Below, piece by piece: positions 15,627-23,978 of a stretch of 64,000 bases of DNA. How positions within the stretch are numbered: the stretch's first letter is position 1; each line of letters starts with the position of its first letter. The notes beneath the pieces are model-generated. The model was given only the letters and a program-made list of their open reading frames with translations. It was not told where the DNA came from and did not search any database. Position numbers and translations under genes: made by a program. Source of the DNA: Streptomyces sp. NBC_01723 (GTDB taxonomy: Bacteria > Actinomycetota > Actinomycetes > Streptomycetales > Streptomycetaceae); contig NZ_CP109171.1 in NCBI RefSeq assembly GCF_036246005.1, positions 3,522,001 to 3,586,000 of the forward strand, written 5' to 3'.

Positions 15627-17210
15627 ATGAACGGTCTCGACTGGTCCGTGCTCATCGGCTACTTCGCCGTCATGGTGGCGATCGGCGTGTGGTCGCACAA
15701 ACGCGTGGACGACGTGAGCGACTTCTTCACGGCCGGGGGCAAGATGCCCTGGTGGCTGTCCGGCATCTCGCACCACATGTCCGGCTACAGCGCGGTGATG
15801 TTCACCGGCTACGCCGGCATCGCCTACACCTACGGGGTCACCTCGTTCGTGACGTGGTCGTTCCCCATCGCGCTCGGCATCGCCATCGGCTCCAAGCTGT
15901 TCGCGCCGCGCATCAACCGGCTGCGCTCACGGCTGCACGTGGCCTCGCCGCTGGAGTACCTGAAGAACCGGTACAACCTGCCCACCCAGCAGGCGCTGGC
16001 CTGGTCCGGCATGCTGCTGAAGATCGTGGACGTGGCCGCGAAGTGGGCGGCCATCGCCACCCTGCTGTCCGTCTTCACCGGCATCAGCCTCAACCAGGGC
16101 ATCCTGATCACCGGCGTCATCACGGGCATCTACTGCACGATCGGCGGCCTGTGGGCGGACGCGCTGACCGAGCTGGGCCAGTTCATCATCCAGCTGCTGG
16201 CCGGCGTGGCGATGTTCGTGGCCGTGGTGATGAAGCTCGGCGACTACGGCGGCTTCTTCGGCGTCTGGGACGAGCCCGCCCTCCAGGGCCACGGACAGCC
16301 GCTGGTCGGCCCGTACGGAACGGTGTTCCTGCTGGCCTTCCTCTTCATCAAGCTCTTCGAGTACAACGGCGGCATGCTCAACCAGGCCCAGCGCTACATG
16401 GCCACCCGCAACGCCCACGAGGCCACCCGGTCGGCGCGGCTTTCGGCGGTGCTCTGGCTGGTCTGGCCGCTGGTGCTGTTCTTCCCGATGTGGATGTCGC
16501 CGCTGCTGGTGGAGTCGCAGAAGCCGGACGGTTCCGACTCGTACGCCCTGATGACCGAGCAGTTGCTGCCGCACGGACTGCTCGGCCTGGTCATCGTCGG
16601 CTTCTTCTCGCACACCATGGCCATGTGCTCCTCGGACGCCAACGCCATCGCGGCCGTGTTCACCCGGGACGTGGCACCGGTGCTGTCGTCGCGGGCGCGG
16701 GAGTGGGGGCAGCGCGCCGGACTGCTGGCGGCGCGGCTGACGACGGTGGTCTTCCTCGGGCTGTCGATGGCGGTGGCGACGCAGGTCGACTCGCCGACGT
16801 TCAAGGACATCATCACGGTCGTCATCAAGTGGGTCGCCGGCCTGATGGGCCCGATCGCGATCCCGATGATGCTCGGCCTGCTGCGGCCCTTCCGCCGCTC
16901 CGGCCCGACCGCCGCGCTCACCAGCTGGGGGCTCGGACTGCTCGCCTTCTGGCTGGTCAACTACCCGATCAGCTGGAACGTGGACGGCGGGGTGCCGCTG
17001 GAGTACCAGGTCTCCATCCCGCTGGCGGTCTCGCTGGTCCTGTACATCGTGATCGGCTACCTGAAGCCGGAGGACACCCCGGAGCGGCTGGCGATCATCG
17101 AGCGCGTCAACACCGACGACGACGGCGACGTGTCCGCCGCGACGGCCGCGATCCCGAAGCCTGCGCCCGGGGTGGGCGACGCGAAGGCGGGCAGCAGGGT
17201 GGGCGACTAG
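15627..17210 (+). CDS. Sodium:solute symporter family protein
   Basis: This 527-aa protein has about 13 hydrophobic helices and SSS-family features: FFTAGGKMPWWLSGISHHMS early, then the GITG-like core and AMCSSDANAIAAVFTRDV in TM8. The family couples Na+ entry to uptake of sugars, organic acids or other solutes; the substrate cannot be inferred here. The ATG at 15627 follows GGAAGGGGG. The last 40 residues are hydrophilic. A convergent terminator follows. Confidence 0.88.
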   Translation: MNGLDWSVLIGYFAVMVAIGVWSHKRVDDVSDFFTAGGKMPWWLSGISHHMSGYSAVMFTGYAGIAYTYGVTSFVTWSFPIALGIAIGSKLFAPRINRLRSRLHVASPLEYLKNRYNLPTQQALAWSGMLLKIVDVAAKWAAIATLLSVFTGISLNQGILITGVITGIYCTIGGLWADALTELGQFIIQLLAGVAMFVAVVMKLGDYGGFFGVWDEPALQGHGQPLVGPYGTVFLLAFLFIKLFEYNGGMLNQAQRYMATRNAHEATRSARLSAVLWLVWPLVLFFPMWMSPLLVESQKPDGSDSYALMTEQLLPHGLLGLVIVGFFSHTMAMCSSDANAIAAVFTRDVAPVLSSRAREWGQRAGLLAARLTTVVFLGLSMAVATQVDSPTFKDIITVVIKWVAGLMGPIAIPMMLGLLRPFRRSGPTAALTSWGLGLLAFWLVNYPISWNVDGGVPLEYQVSIPLAVSLVLYIVIGYLKPEDTPERLAIIERVNTDDDGDVSAATAAIPKPAPGVGDAKAGSRVGD

Positions 17211-17224
17211 CCCCGCGCGTGTCT

Positions 17225-17262
17225 CTCCGACCGGTGCCCGCGACGACGGGCGCCGGTCGGAG
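17225..17262. terminator. Bidirectional hairpin after the symporter
   Basis: CTCCGACCGG at 17225-17234 pairs with CCGGTCGGAG at 17253-17262; an inner stem, GCCCG/CGGGC, extends it. It is placed between the convergent symporter and VOC genes. Confidence 0.8.
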
Positions 17263-17281
17263 CGGCCAGGAGGCGCCCGGC

Positions 17282-17692
17282 TCAGTGCACTTCCTGGATA
17301 CGGATCTGGTTGCCGGCCGGGTCGCGGAAGGCGCAGTCCCGGATGCCGTACGGCTGCTCGGTCGGCTCCTGGACGATTTCGGCGTTCCCGGCCCGCAGCT
17401 TCTCGAAGGTGCCGTCGAGGTCCTTGGTGGCGAGCAGCAGCCACCCGTAGGTGCCCTTGGCCATCATCTCCGCGACGGTCCGGCGCTCGGCCTCGGTGAT
17501 CCCGGGGTCGGCGGCGGGCGGCGCCAGCAGCAGCGAGATGTCCGGCTGACCGGCGGGCCCGACGGTGATCCAGCGCATCGCGCCCTGCCCCACGTCCTGC
17601 CGGACCTCGAACCCGAGGACGTCGCGGTAGAACACCAGCGACGCGTCCGGGTCGTCGTGCGGGAGGACGGTGGTGTGAATGCTGATACCCAT
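17282..17692 (-). CDS. VOC (glyoxalase/bleomycin-resistance) family protein
   Basis: This 136-aa protein is a two-module beta-alpha-beta VOC fold: IHTTVLPHDDPDASLVFYRD opens module one, and KDLDGTFEKLRAGNAEIVQE with the C-terminal FRDPAGNQIRIQEVH closes module two. The function is not specific (dioxygenase, isomerase or binding protein). The ATG at 17692 is used; a GTG at 17701 would add three residues. Confidence 0.85.
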   Translation of the reverse strand: MGISIHTTVLPHDDPDASLVFYRDVLGFEVRQDVGQGAMRWITVGPAGQPDISLLLAPPAADPGITEAERRTVAEMMAKGTYGWLLLATKDLDGTFEKLRAGNAEIVQEPTEQPYGIRDCAFRDPAGNQIRIQEVH

Positions 17693-17786
17693 GCGGGCCA
17701 CGCTAGCGGGGCGGGGGGCGGTGTGCCCTGGTGCCGGAGGCCGGGACTCATACCAACAGACGGCATCTGTCGGTGCCGGACCTCTG

Positions 17787-17906
17787 CTACTTGCTCTTCT
17801 TCGCGTTGTGGCTTCGCCAGATCCCGATCGACACGACGATGACGGTGATCACGACGAGCATGATCGCGCCAGTGGGCCAGAAGCTGCTTCCACTCGCGGC
17901 GGCCAA
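17787..17906 (-). CDS. Small single-pass membrane protein with TTG start
   Basis: This 39-aa peptide has the sequence FWPTGAIMLVVITVIVVSIG as its only membrane helix, followed by a basic tail, IWRSHNAKKSK. TTG at 17906 is preceded by GGAAGGAG at 5-6 nt, the best ribosome binding site in the area. The frame stays open upstream to an ATG at 17978, but that stretch lacks a good ribosome binding site. The basic tail after the helix suggests an N-out, C-in topology. No function is known. Confidence 0.6.
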   Translation of the reverse strand: MAAASGSSFWPTGAIMLVVITVIVVSIGIWRSHNAKKSK

Positions 17907-18193
17907 GTCTTCTCCTTCCCGAGGCAGCCACAACCTGGCAGAGAAGCCGTACAGGTTGGCCGCCCTGCCCTCGAACACACGAACCAGGCGGGTCAGAACA
18001 CGCCCCTCCGCATAGCGCTTTTCGGGCAGGCCGAAGTGGTGTCATCCGGACACACGCGGACAGGCGGCGGTCCGCGCCTGTGCAAAGCAGTGGCAAATCA
18101 CGACCGAAAGTGATTGTCCGCATGCCGTCTGCTCGTCGAGAGGCGGGGCAGACGGGAGCACACGGAAGCCGGACCCGAGGTGGGGAGAGAGCG

Positions 18194-18478
18194 ATGACCA
18201 ACTTCAGCAACAGTGCGTCTGCCGCAGGCTCGCGTACCAACGGACTTGCCGTCGCCGGTCTCGCGTGCGGCGTCGTCGGCATCTTCATCCTGAACATCGT
18301 GCTCGGACCGCTGGCCATCGTCTTCGGTGCCGTCGGCCTGCGACAGGCCGGGGCGAAGGGCGGCGCCGGAATGGCGAAGGCCGCCATCGCACTCGGCATC
18401 GTCGACGTGCTGCTCTTCGTCGTGCTGATGATCGTGGCCGCGTCGAACGGCGGCTTCAGCTGGTACGTGGGCGGCTGA
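18194..18478 (+). CDS. DUF4190 domain membrane protein
   Basis: This 94-aa protein has two hydrophobic helices (LAVAGLACGVVGIFILNIVL and IALGIVDVLLFVVLMIVAAS) separated by GAVGLRQAGAKGGAGMA, the typical DUF4190 pattern. The ATG follows GGGGAGAGAG. It is a small envelope protein without assigned function, transcribed alone and ending at a strong terminator. Confidence 0.82.
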   Translation: MTNFSNSASAAGSRTNGLAVAGLACGVVGIFILNIVLGPLAIVFGAVGLRQAGAKGGAGMAKAAIALGIVDVLLFVVLMIVAASNGGFSWYVGG

Positions 18479-18500
18479 CGCCCGTAACCGGCCGGCCAGG

Positions 18501-18529
18501 GGCTCCGCGCAGGACTGCTGCGCGGAGCC
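18501..18529. terminator. Hairpin between the DUF4190 and ADP-ribosylglycohydrolase genes
   Basis: GGCTCCGCGCAG (18501-18512) pairs perfectly with CTGCGCGGAGCC (18518-18529) around a 5-nt loop, between convergent genes. Confidence 0.85.
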
Positions 18530-18538
18530 TCCCGCGTT

Positions 18539-19654
18539 CTAGGCGCGCGGGTAGCGGGCCAGCCAGCCCGGGGACGAGCCCGCCGGGCCGTGCAGGGCCG
18601 GGCCCTGGGTCATCTCCATGGCGAAGTCGTCGGCCAGTTCCAGGAGGGTCGCCCGGCCCTCCAGCTCGGCCAGCCAGGCCGGGGGCAGGGCCGTCTCGCC
18701 GTGCAGCGCGCCGAGGAGGCCGCCGGTGAGGGCGCCCATCGCCGCGGAGGGGCCGTCGTGGTTCACGGCGAGCCGCAGTCCGTGCCGTACGTCCTCGCCG
18801 ACGAGGGCGCAGTACACCGAGGCGGCGACCAGTCCCTCCGCCGCGCCCTCGCCGATCAGCTCGGTCACCCGCGCCGGGGTCGGCAGCCCCTGCCGTACCG
18901 CGCCCAGCGCGTGCTGGAGCGCCTCGGTCACGGGTGGGTGCCCCGGCCGGGCGACGAGCAGGGCGAGGGCGCGCTGCACCGCCGCGTCCAGGCTCTCCCC
19001 GCGCGCCAGCCCGTGCACGATCACGGCGTACGCGCCCGCCGCCAGGTACCCGGTCGGATGCCCGTGGGTCTGCGCCGCGCACTCCACGGCGAGCTGGACG
19101 ACCAGCTGCGGCTCCCAGCCGACCAGCAGACCGAACGGCGCCGACCGTGCCGCCGCCTCGGGCCCGCGCTCACCGGGGTTCTTGGGTGCCTCCGGCGTCC
19201 CCATGGTCTCGTCGCCCAGCCCGAGCAGCAGCGCGCGCGGGGCGTCCCGGCGGACGTACAGCCACTCCTCGTGGGCCAGCCAGCCGTCGTCCTTGCGCCG
19301 AAGGTCGGGACCCCAGTCGCGCTGGGTGGCGGCCCAGCGCCGGTAGGCCCGGTGCAGGTCGGTCGGCGGATGCCAGGCGCCGGTGTCCCGCCGTACCTGG
19401 GCCCGTATCAGCCCGTCCACGGAGAACAGGCTGAGCTGGGTGAGGTGGGTGACCGCACCGCGCCGACCGTAAGCGGGGGCGAGGTCGGTCAGCCCCTCCG
19501 CGCCGTGCTCCTCCCGGATCCCGTCGAGGTCCAGCCCGTCGACGGGCGCGCCGAAGGCGTCCCCGACGGCCACACCGAGCAGCGTCCCGCGCACCCGGCT
19601 GCGGAAGTCCTGCTGCTCGGCACGCCCCCAGACGGCACCGGCTGTCGCGCCCAC
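18539..19654 (-). CDS. ADP-ribosylglycohydrolase (DraG) family protein, probably inactive
   Basis: The 371-aa product has the DraG-type all-helical fold. The N-terminal GTLLGVAVGDAFGAPVDG is clear, and the C-terminal NHDGPSAAMGALTGGLLGALHG aligns with the second metal motif. In active enzymes, the first motif reads like T-D-D-T-Q-M and the second like D-S-D-S. Here they read THLTQL and DGPSAAM, so most metal-binding aspartates are missing. The GTG at 19654 follows GGGGAGG. It is likely a pseudoenzyme or a protein with a different activity. Confidence 0.8.
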   Translation of the reverse strand: MGATAGAVWGRAEQQDFRSRVRGTLLGVAVGDAFGAPVDGLDLDGIREEHGAEGLTDLAPAYGRRGAVTHLTQLSLFSVDGLIRAQVRRDTGAWHPPTDLHRAYRRWAATQRDWGPDLRRKDDGWLAHEEWLYVRRDAPRALLLGLGDETMGTPEAPKNPGERGPEAAARSAPFGLLVGWEPQLVVQLAVECAAQTHGHPTGYLAAGAYAVIVHGLARGESLDAAVQRALALLVARPGHPPVTEALQHALGAVRQGLPTPARVTELIGEGAAEGLVAASVYCALVGEDVRHGLRLAVNHDGPSAAMGALTGGLLGALHGETALPPAWLAELEGRATLLELADDFAMEMTQGPALHGPAGSSPGWLARYPRA

Positions 19655-19759
19655 CCGGACCTCCCCTCGGCATCGACATGGTCCGTACGTACGACGCCCA
19701 GCACTTTATTCGAAGGTGGACGGTCGCTTCAGGGGCGGAACGGTGTGGAAACGTTCACG

Positions 19760-20248
19760 TCATGGCATGGGGCGGGCGGCAGTGGTGAGCCGCAGAGCTT
19801 CGGCCAGAACGTCGGCGTCGACCTGTGCCGGTGTCCCCTCGCCGTGTTCGAGGTAGTCGTACTCGCCGTCCAGTGCGGCGAGACGTTCGGTCAACGGAAG
19901 GTCGTGTCCGAAGCGCTGGTGGATCCGGAAGGCCAGTTCGCGCGGCGTCAGCTCGCCGGCCAGCGTGCGGGCGGCGAGTGCTCGTACGCCGGCTTCCCGC
20001 GCGGCACGGCTGCCCGCCGGGTGGAGCGTGAGGCCCAGTTCGTCGAGTGCGGGGGGAAGGAGATCGGGGACGTCGTAATCCGCCTCCCTACGGGTGCACG
20101 CGGCCAGCATCCGCAGGGCCGGACTGTCGAGGCCGGCGACGAGCGCATCACAGGCGCTGGAGACGACGTCGACGGCTCCGACCTCGCCCATCCTCCACAG
20201 GGCGGCATGGTCCTGCAGGGCGAGTGCTGCTGCTTCGGCCGACGTCAC
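19760..20248 (-). CDS. Hypothetical protein
   Basis: This 162-aa, Ala/Leu-rich, mostly helical cytoplasmic protein has no domain I recognise. It starts at GTG 20248 (VTSAEAAALALQDHAALW) after a G-rich stretch and contains LTPRELAFRIHQRFGHDLPL and a charged C-terminus. Codon usage is normal for the genome. It lies just downstream of the winged-helix gene at 20292-21122, 43 nt apart on the same strand, so the two may be cotranscribed. Confidence 0.65.
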   Translation of the reverse strand: MTSAEAAALALQDHAALWRMGEVGAVDVVSSACDALVAGLDSPALRMLAACTRREADYDVPDLLPPALDELGLTLHPAGSRAAREAGVRALAARTLAGELTPRELAFRIHQRFGHDLPLTERLAALDGEYDYLEHGEGTPAQVDADVLAEALRLTTAARPMP

Positions 20249-20291
20249 TCGACCATGATTCCCCCCTGGGGCACCGAGGTCGAGCCGGTTT

Positions 20292-21122
20292 CTACGCGGC
20301 CGCGTACCCCCGGGCGCCGCCCTCGCGGCAGTCGCGGCACCGCCCCGGTCGCTGGGCGCGGAAGGCGCGTTCGCACCCGTCGCAGGTCTGGAGGGGGTCG
20401 GGGAGGCGTGGGCCGGGGGCCTCGGGGCGAGGTGCGGGCAGGAACGGAGGGAGGTCGGCGGTGAGGCGGCGCTCCAGGAAGGCCGCCGGGTGGCGGATCG
20501 GCTCCTGGGGCAGGCCGGCCGCCAGGGCCCGCTCCACCGCGCTCGCGGGGACGCCGCGCTCCAGCCACACGGTGACGGACGGGGCGAGACGGCGGACGTC
20601 CCGCTGGGTGAGCAGCAGGCGGGAGTCGTGCAGGCGCAGGCGGGTGAGCAGGTCGGACGCGGGGGTGCGGTCGGTCCAGGGAGCCGGGGTGGGGCGCGCA
20701 TGCGAGGCGGCCGGAATCGCGGGCCCGAACGTAGGCGGCTCGGCGGGCGACAGTGCGGCCGCCAGGCTCGCGCGGGGCTTGTTGCGGGAGACCGTCCGGG
20801 TCACGACTCGGCCCGATTGAAGACGCTCCTTGGTGCGTGCGAGGTAGCCGTGCTCCTCCAACTCCCGCAGAGCCGCGGCGATCCGGATCTCGCCCTCGGG
20901 GAACTTCCCCGCCAGCGCCTTGATCCCGACCGGCGCCCCGGCGGGCAGCGACTGGATGTGGACGGCCAGGCCGATCGCCGTCAGGGACAGCTCGGGGTGC
21001 TGGAGGAGGTGGTTGCCGACCACGGTGAAGTTGTCGTGGTGCGGGTGGTTCTCGTGCTCGACGCCACCGGCGCGACGGCCGGACGCGGGGCGCGCGTGCG
21101 CGCTAGGGTTCTGCTCAGTCAT
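20292..21122 (-). CDS. Helix-turn-helix protein with C-terminal zinc-ribbon-like motif
   Basis: This 276-aa protein has a winged-helix-like N-terminal half (LSLTAIGLAVHIQSLPAGAP, IRIAAALRELEEHGYLAR). This resembles Streptomyces replication-initiator/helix-turn-helix proteins that react to helper modules, followed by a Pro-rich middle and a four-cysteine C-terminus (CDGCERAF...CRDC). Cys spacing suggests a zinc ribbon. The ATG at 21122 follows GAGG. It is divergent from the XRE gene at 21496. It is probably a DNA-binding regulator; targets are unknown. Confidence 0.7.
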   Translation of the reverse strand: MTEQNPSAHARPASGRRAGGVEHENHPHHDNFTVVGNHLLQHPELSLTAIGLAVHIQSLPAGAPVGIKALAGKFPEGEIRIAAALRELEEHGYLARTKERLQSGRVVTRTVSRNKPRASLAAALSPAEPPTFGPAIPAASHARPTPAPWTDRTPASDLLTRLRLHDSRLLLTQRDVRRLAPSVTVWLERGVPASAVERALAAGLPQEPIRHPAAFLERRLTADLPPFLPAPRPEAPGPRLPDPLQTCDGCERAFRAQRPGRCRDCREGGARGYAAA

Positions 21123-21495
21123 CGGGAAGCCTCTACTTCCTCGGTGATCAGGCCCTCGCAGTGGGATGGCAGTCCCGGCGGGGGCCGAATCATGTCTGGT
21201 GTTGTTGCGGCAGACGCTGCACCATGAACGCCCCTCCGCGCCAGCCGAGTTGGTGATGTTCACTCCGGAGGGTGAGCGACGGGGGCGGCAGGGGCGGGTT
21301 CGGTTCTTTCCCCGGTTCTTTGGTCTTTGGCGTCGCGTCCGGCCGGGTCGCGTCCAGCCACGATCCGGTGGGCGGGAAGGGCCGGTTGGGCCCAGGCAGA
21401 CCTCGTCGGCGACCGGGTCGTGGGTACGCGGGACCCGCTCTACTCTGTGCGGTGACGATCCCGACACCGAGGGTGACCGTGCAGGAGGGGAAGAC
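21123..21495. other. 373-nt divergent intergenic region
   Basis: It holds the start regions of two divergent regulators. A T-rich stretch with repeated GGTTCTTT lies near 21299-21325, and TACTCT at 21441-21446 could be a -10 element for the rightward XRE gene. No ORF with good coding character and no strong hairpin is visible. Confidence 0.5.
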
Positions 21496-22308
21496 ATGGA
21501 GGACGAGGAGTCCGAGGCCGTACTCAAGACGGTCGGGCGGCAGGTCAAGATGTGGCGCGAGGCCGCCGGGATGACCCAGCCGGAGCTGGGCGCCGCGATC
21601 GGCTACGGCGAGGACCTGGTCTCCTCGGTCGAGCGCGGGCGGCGCATCCCCAAGCCGGACTTCCTGGACAAGGCCGACGAGGTCCTCGGCGCGGACGGCA
21701 AGCTCGCCACGATGAAGGAGGACGTGGAGAAGGCCCGTTACCCGAAGAAGGTGCGGGACCTTGCCAGGTTGGAGGACGAGGCGGTCGAGCTGGGGGCGTA
21801 CGCCGGTCATCACATCCACGGGCTGCTGCAAACACCCGAGTACGCCCGCGCGTTGTACGCGATGCGCCGCCCGGCGTTCACGGAGGAAGAGGTCGACCGG
21901 TACGTCTCCGCCCGCATGGCGCGGAAGGCGGTCTTCGATCGCGTGCCCAGGGCCCAGCTCACCTTTGTCCAAGAAGAGGTGACACTGCGGCGCCCGCTCG
22001 GCGGCAGAATGGTCCTCCGCCAGCAGCTCGAACACCTGCTGGAGGTCGGGGGGTTGCGGCACGTCGAGATCCAGGTGATGCCGACGGCGCGGGAGGATCA
22101 CGCGGGGATGGCCGGGTCGCTCCGGCTGCTGAAACTCCGGGACGGCAAGACACTCGGACACCTGGAGGCCCAACTGCACAGCCGCCTCGTCAGCGAACCC
22201 CGGGATGTCCAGGTCCTGGAAATGCGCTATGGAATGATCCGCGCGCAGGCTCTCACACCCCGTGAGTCACTGGCCTTCATCGAGAAAGTCATGGGAGAAG
22301 AGACATGA
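21496..22308 (+). CDS. XRE-family regulator with DUF5753 domain
   Basis: This 270-aa protein has an N-terminal helix-turn-helix (GMTQPELGAAIGYGEDLVSSVE) and a C-terminal DUF5753 domain (HIHGLLQTPEYARALYAMRR, EIQVMPTAREDHAGMAGSLR). The ATG at 21496 has AGGAGGGG upstream. The last bases overlap the start of a DUF397 gene (ATGA), making the pair translationally coupled. This is the second XRE/DUF397 pair in the window. Confidence 0.92.
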   Translation: MEDEESEAVLKTVGRQVKMWREAAGMTQPELGAAIGYGEDLVSSVERGRRIPKPDFLDKADEVLGADGKLATMKEDVEKARYPKKVRDLARLEDEAVELGAYAGHHIHGLLQTPEYARALYAMRRPAFTEEEVDRYVSARMARKAVFDRVPRAQLTFVQEEVTLRRPLGGRMVLRQQLEHLLEVGGLRHVEIQVMPTAREDHAGMAGSLRLLKLRDGKTLGHLEAQLHSRLVSEPRDVQVLEMRYGMIRAQALTPRESLAFIEKVMGEET

Positions 22309-22505
22309 CCTCCGCCCTGGAGTGGTTCAAGAGCAGCTACAGCAGCAACGACGGCCCTGATTGCGTCGAGGTGGCGATACCCCCGACCACCTCCACCATC
22401 CATGTCCGCGACTCCAAGAACCCCACCGCCGCCCGCCTCACCTTCACCGACGTCTCATGGACCGCGTTCGTGCACACCGTCACGACGGCCACCCGACGGG
22501 CGTAG
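22305..22505 (+). CDS. DUF397 domain protein
   Basis: This 66-aa protein has the DUF397 hallmarks WFKSSYSSNDGPDCVEVA, VRDSKNP and SWTAFVHTV. Its ATG overlaps the TGA of the XRE gene. It is probably the dedicated partner of that regulator. Confidence 0.9.
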   Translation: MTSALEWFKSSYSSNDGPDCVEVAIPPTTSTIHVRDSKNPTAARLTFTDVSWTAFVHTVTTATRRA

Positions 22506-22555
22506 TTCGTGATCCGTTAGCGGCGCGACCGTCCGGGCGATGAACGATCCCGGCC

Positions 22556-22792
22556 ATGACGAACAAGACACGTGTCAGCATGGCCTGCGTCCTGTCGGCC
22601 GCCGCGCTCCTGACCGGCGTGGCCACCCCGGCCGCCACGGCCGCGCCCGCCGCCCTGCGCGCCGCCTACTTGAACTCCGGTTTCGCCGAAGTCGAGGACG
22701 CCTACGGCTCGTTCGCCGGGTACGAGGAGAAGGCCCTGGGTATGGACGCGCGCGAGCTGCGCCGGCTCAAGGCGGACCTCCTGGTCGGCTGA
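22556..22792 (+). CDS. Small secreted protein
   Basis: This 78-aa protein has a clear Sec signal peptide: basic MTNKTR, a hydrophobic core (ACVLSAAALLTGVATPAA) and a probable cleavage near ATAAPA. The mature part is about 45 residues, charged and helical (GFAEVEDAYGSFAGYEEKAL), with no cysteines. No family is recognised. It lies in the same orientation as the DUF397 pair and the DUF2165 gene. Confidence 0.7.
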   Translation: MTNKTRVSMACVLSAAALLTGVATPAATAAPAALRAAYLNSGFAEVEDAYGSFAGYEEKALGMDARELRRLKADLLVG

Positions 22793-22821
22793 GCGCGAGC
22801 GGCATGGGGAAGGGTGGGGTC

Positions 22822-23334
22822 ATGACCACCACCAGACACCCCCTTCCCCTGCGCCTCGCCGCCACCGTCCTCACCGGCGTCCTCGCCCTCTACATCGCCC
22901 TCGTCGCCTTCGGCAACATCACCGATTTCGGGACGAACCGGGACTTCGTGCGTCACGTCCTGGCGATGGACACCACGTTCAAGGACGACGACCTGATGTG
23001 GCGGGCGATCACCAGCAAGGGACTTCAGGACGCCGCGTACGTCGCGATCATCGTGTGGGAGACCGTGGCCGCGCTCGTACTGATCGGCGCGACCTGGCTG
23101 TGGATACGCCGGGACCAGACCACCGCGCGGCGCCTGACCACGTACGGCACCCTCATGCTGATGCTGCTCTTCGGCGCCGGGTTCATCGGTATCGGCGGTG
23201 AGTGGTTCGCGATGTGGCAGTCCGCGGACTGGAACGGGCTGGACGCGGCACTGCGGGTGTTCCTGATCAGCGCTGTCGTGCTGATCGTCGCCCACCTGCC
23301 CTCCGGCGGCGAAGAGGCTAGCCGACGACCGTGA
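22822..23334 (+). CDS. DUF2165 family membrane protein
   Basis: This 170-aa protein has four hydrophobic helices and the DUF2165 pattern (GNITDFGTNRDFVRHVLAMD, WRAITSKGLQDAAYVAIIVW, GGEWFAMWQS). The ATG at 22822 is taken; an in-frame ATG at 22804 is possible. It is a predicted small integral membrane protein of unknown role. Its 3' end overlaps the convergent gene by 17 nt. Confidence 0.85.
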   Translation: MTTTRHPLPLRLAATVLTGVLALYIALVAFGNITDFGTNRDFVRHVLAMDTTFKDDDLMWRAITSKGLQDAAYVAIIVWETVAALVLIGATWLWIRRDQTTARRLTTYGTLMLMLLFGAGFIGIGGEWFAMWQSADWNGLDAALRVFLISAVVLIVAHLPSGGEEASRRP

Positions 23335-23887
23335 CCTTCGTGCCGGTCGTCGCGAAACCCCAGACGGCCGTCCCGTCGGCCTTGTGGAGCCGTATGCCGC
23401 CCGTCTTCGCACCGGAGGCGGGCGGGGGCGGCGAGGAGCCGTCGACGGCGTTGGAGAAGGCGACCGAGACGCCGTCCTCCTGGGCGAAGTAGACGATCTG
23501 CTCGATCTGCACCCCGTCGGAGCCGGTCGTGGCGCCCTCGACCCGGCTGCTGACGGTGTAGGTGCCCGGGTCGGGGTCGACCGTGCCGGGCCACACCGTG
23601 AACGTCCGCCGGGTGGCGTCGCTGGCGTCGATCAGCCAGACCCGCTTCTGGTCCAGCGAGTACACGACCCGCCGCCCGGTGCCGGAGCCGTCCGGCACCC
23701 GGGCCGGCGCGGTCTCCTTCGGCGACGGGTCCTTGCCGGCGGACGCCGTGGGCGACGGCCGGGTCGCCGAGGCGGTGGGATGGGGCCCCTGGTCCGCCTG
23801 CACGGCCAGGAAGGTCACCGCCGCGATCGCGCCCACGGTCAGACCGGAGACCCACGCCCATGAGGGAAGTCGGGCAGGCACGGGCAC
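23318..23887 (-). CDS. Membrane-anchored protein resembling an L,D-transpeptidase fold without the catalytic cysteine
   Basis: This 189-aa protein has a short cytoplasmic start, one membrane helix (WVSGLTVGAIAAVTFLAVQA), a Ser/Thr/Pro linker, and a beta-rich extracytoplasmic domain (RVVYSLDQKRVWLIDASDAT, DPDPGTYTVSSRVEG, GIRLHKADGTAVW). The opening of this domain resembles YkuD-type L,D-transpeptidases, but there is no cysteine anywhere in the protein, so transpeptidase activity is excluded. The GTG at 23887 follows GAGGAG. Convergent overlap with the DUF2165 gene is 17 nt. Confidence 0.7.
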   Translation of the reverse strand: MPVPARLPSWAWVSGLTVGAIAAVTFLAVQADQGPHPTASATRPSPTASAGKDPSPKETAPARVPDGSGTGRRVVYSLDQKRVWLIDASDATRRTFTVWPGTVDPDPGTYTVSSRVEGATTGSDGVQIEQIVYFAQEDGVSVAFSNAVDGSSPPPPASGAKTGGIRLHKADGTAVWGFATTGTKVTVVG

Positions 23888-23978
23888 GCATCTCCTCAGC
23901 GATCATCTACGGGACCCCTGCACACCTGGGGCCAGATCATCGTACTGCGCGCCCGCCCAGCCCCTGCCCGCCCGCGCC

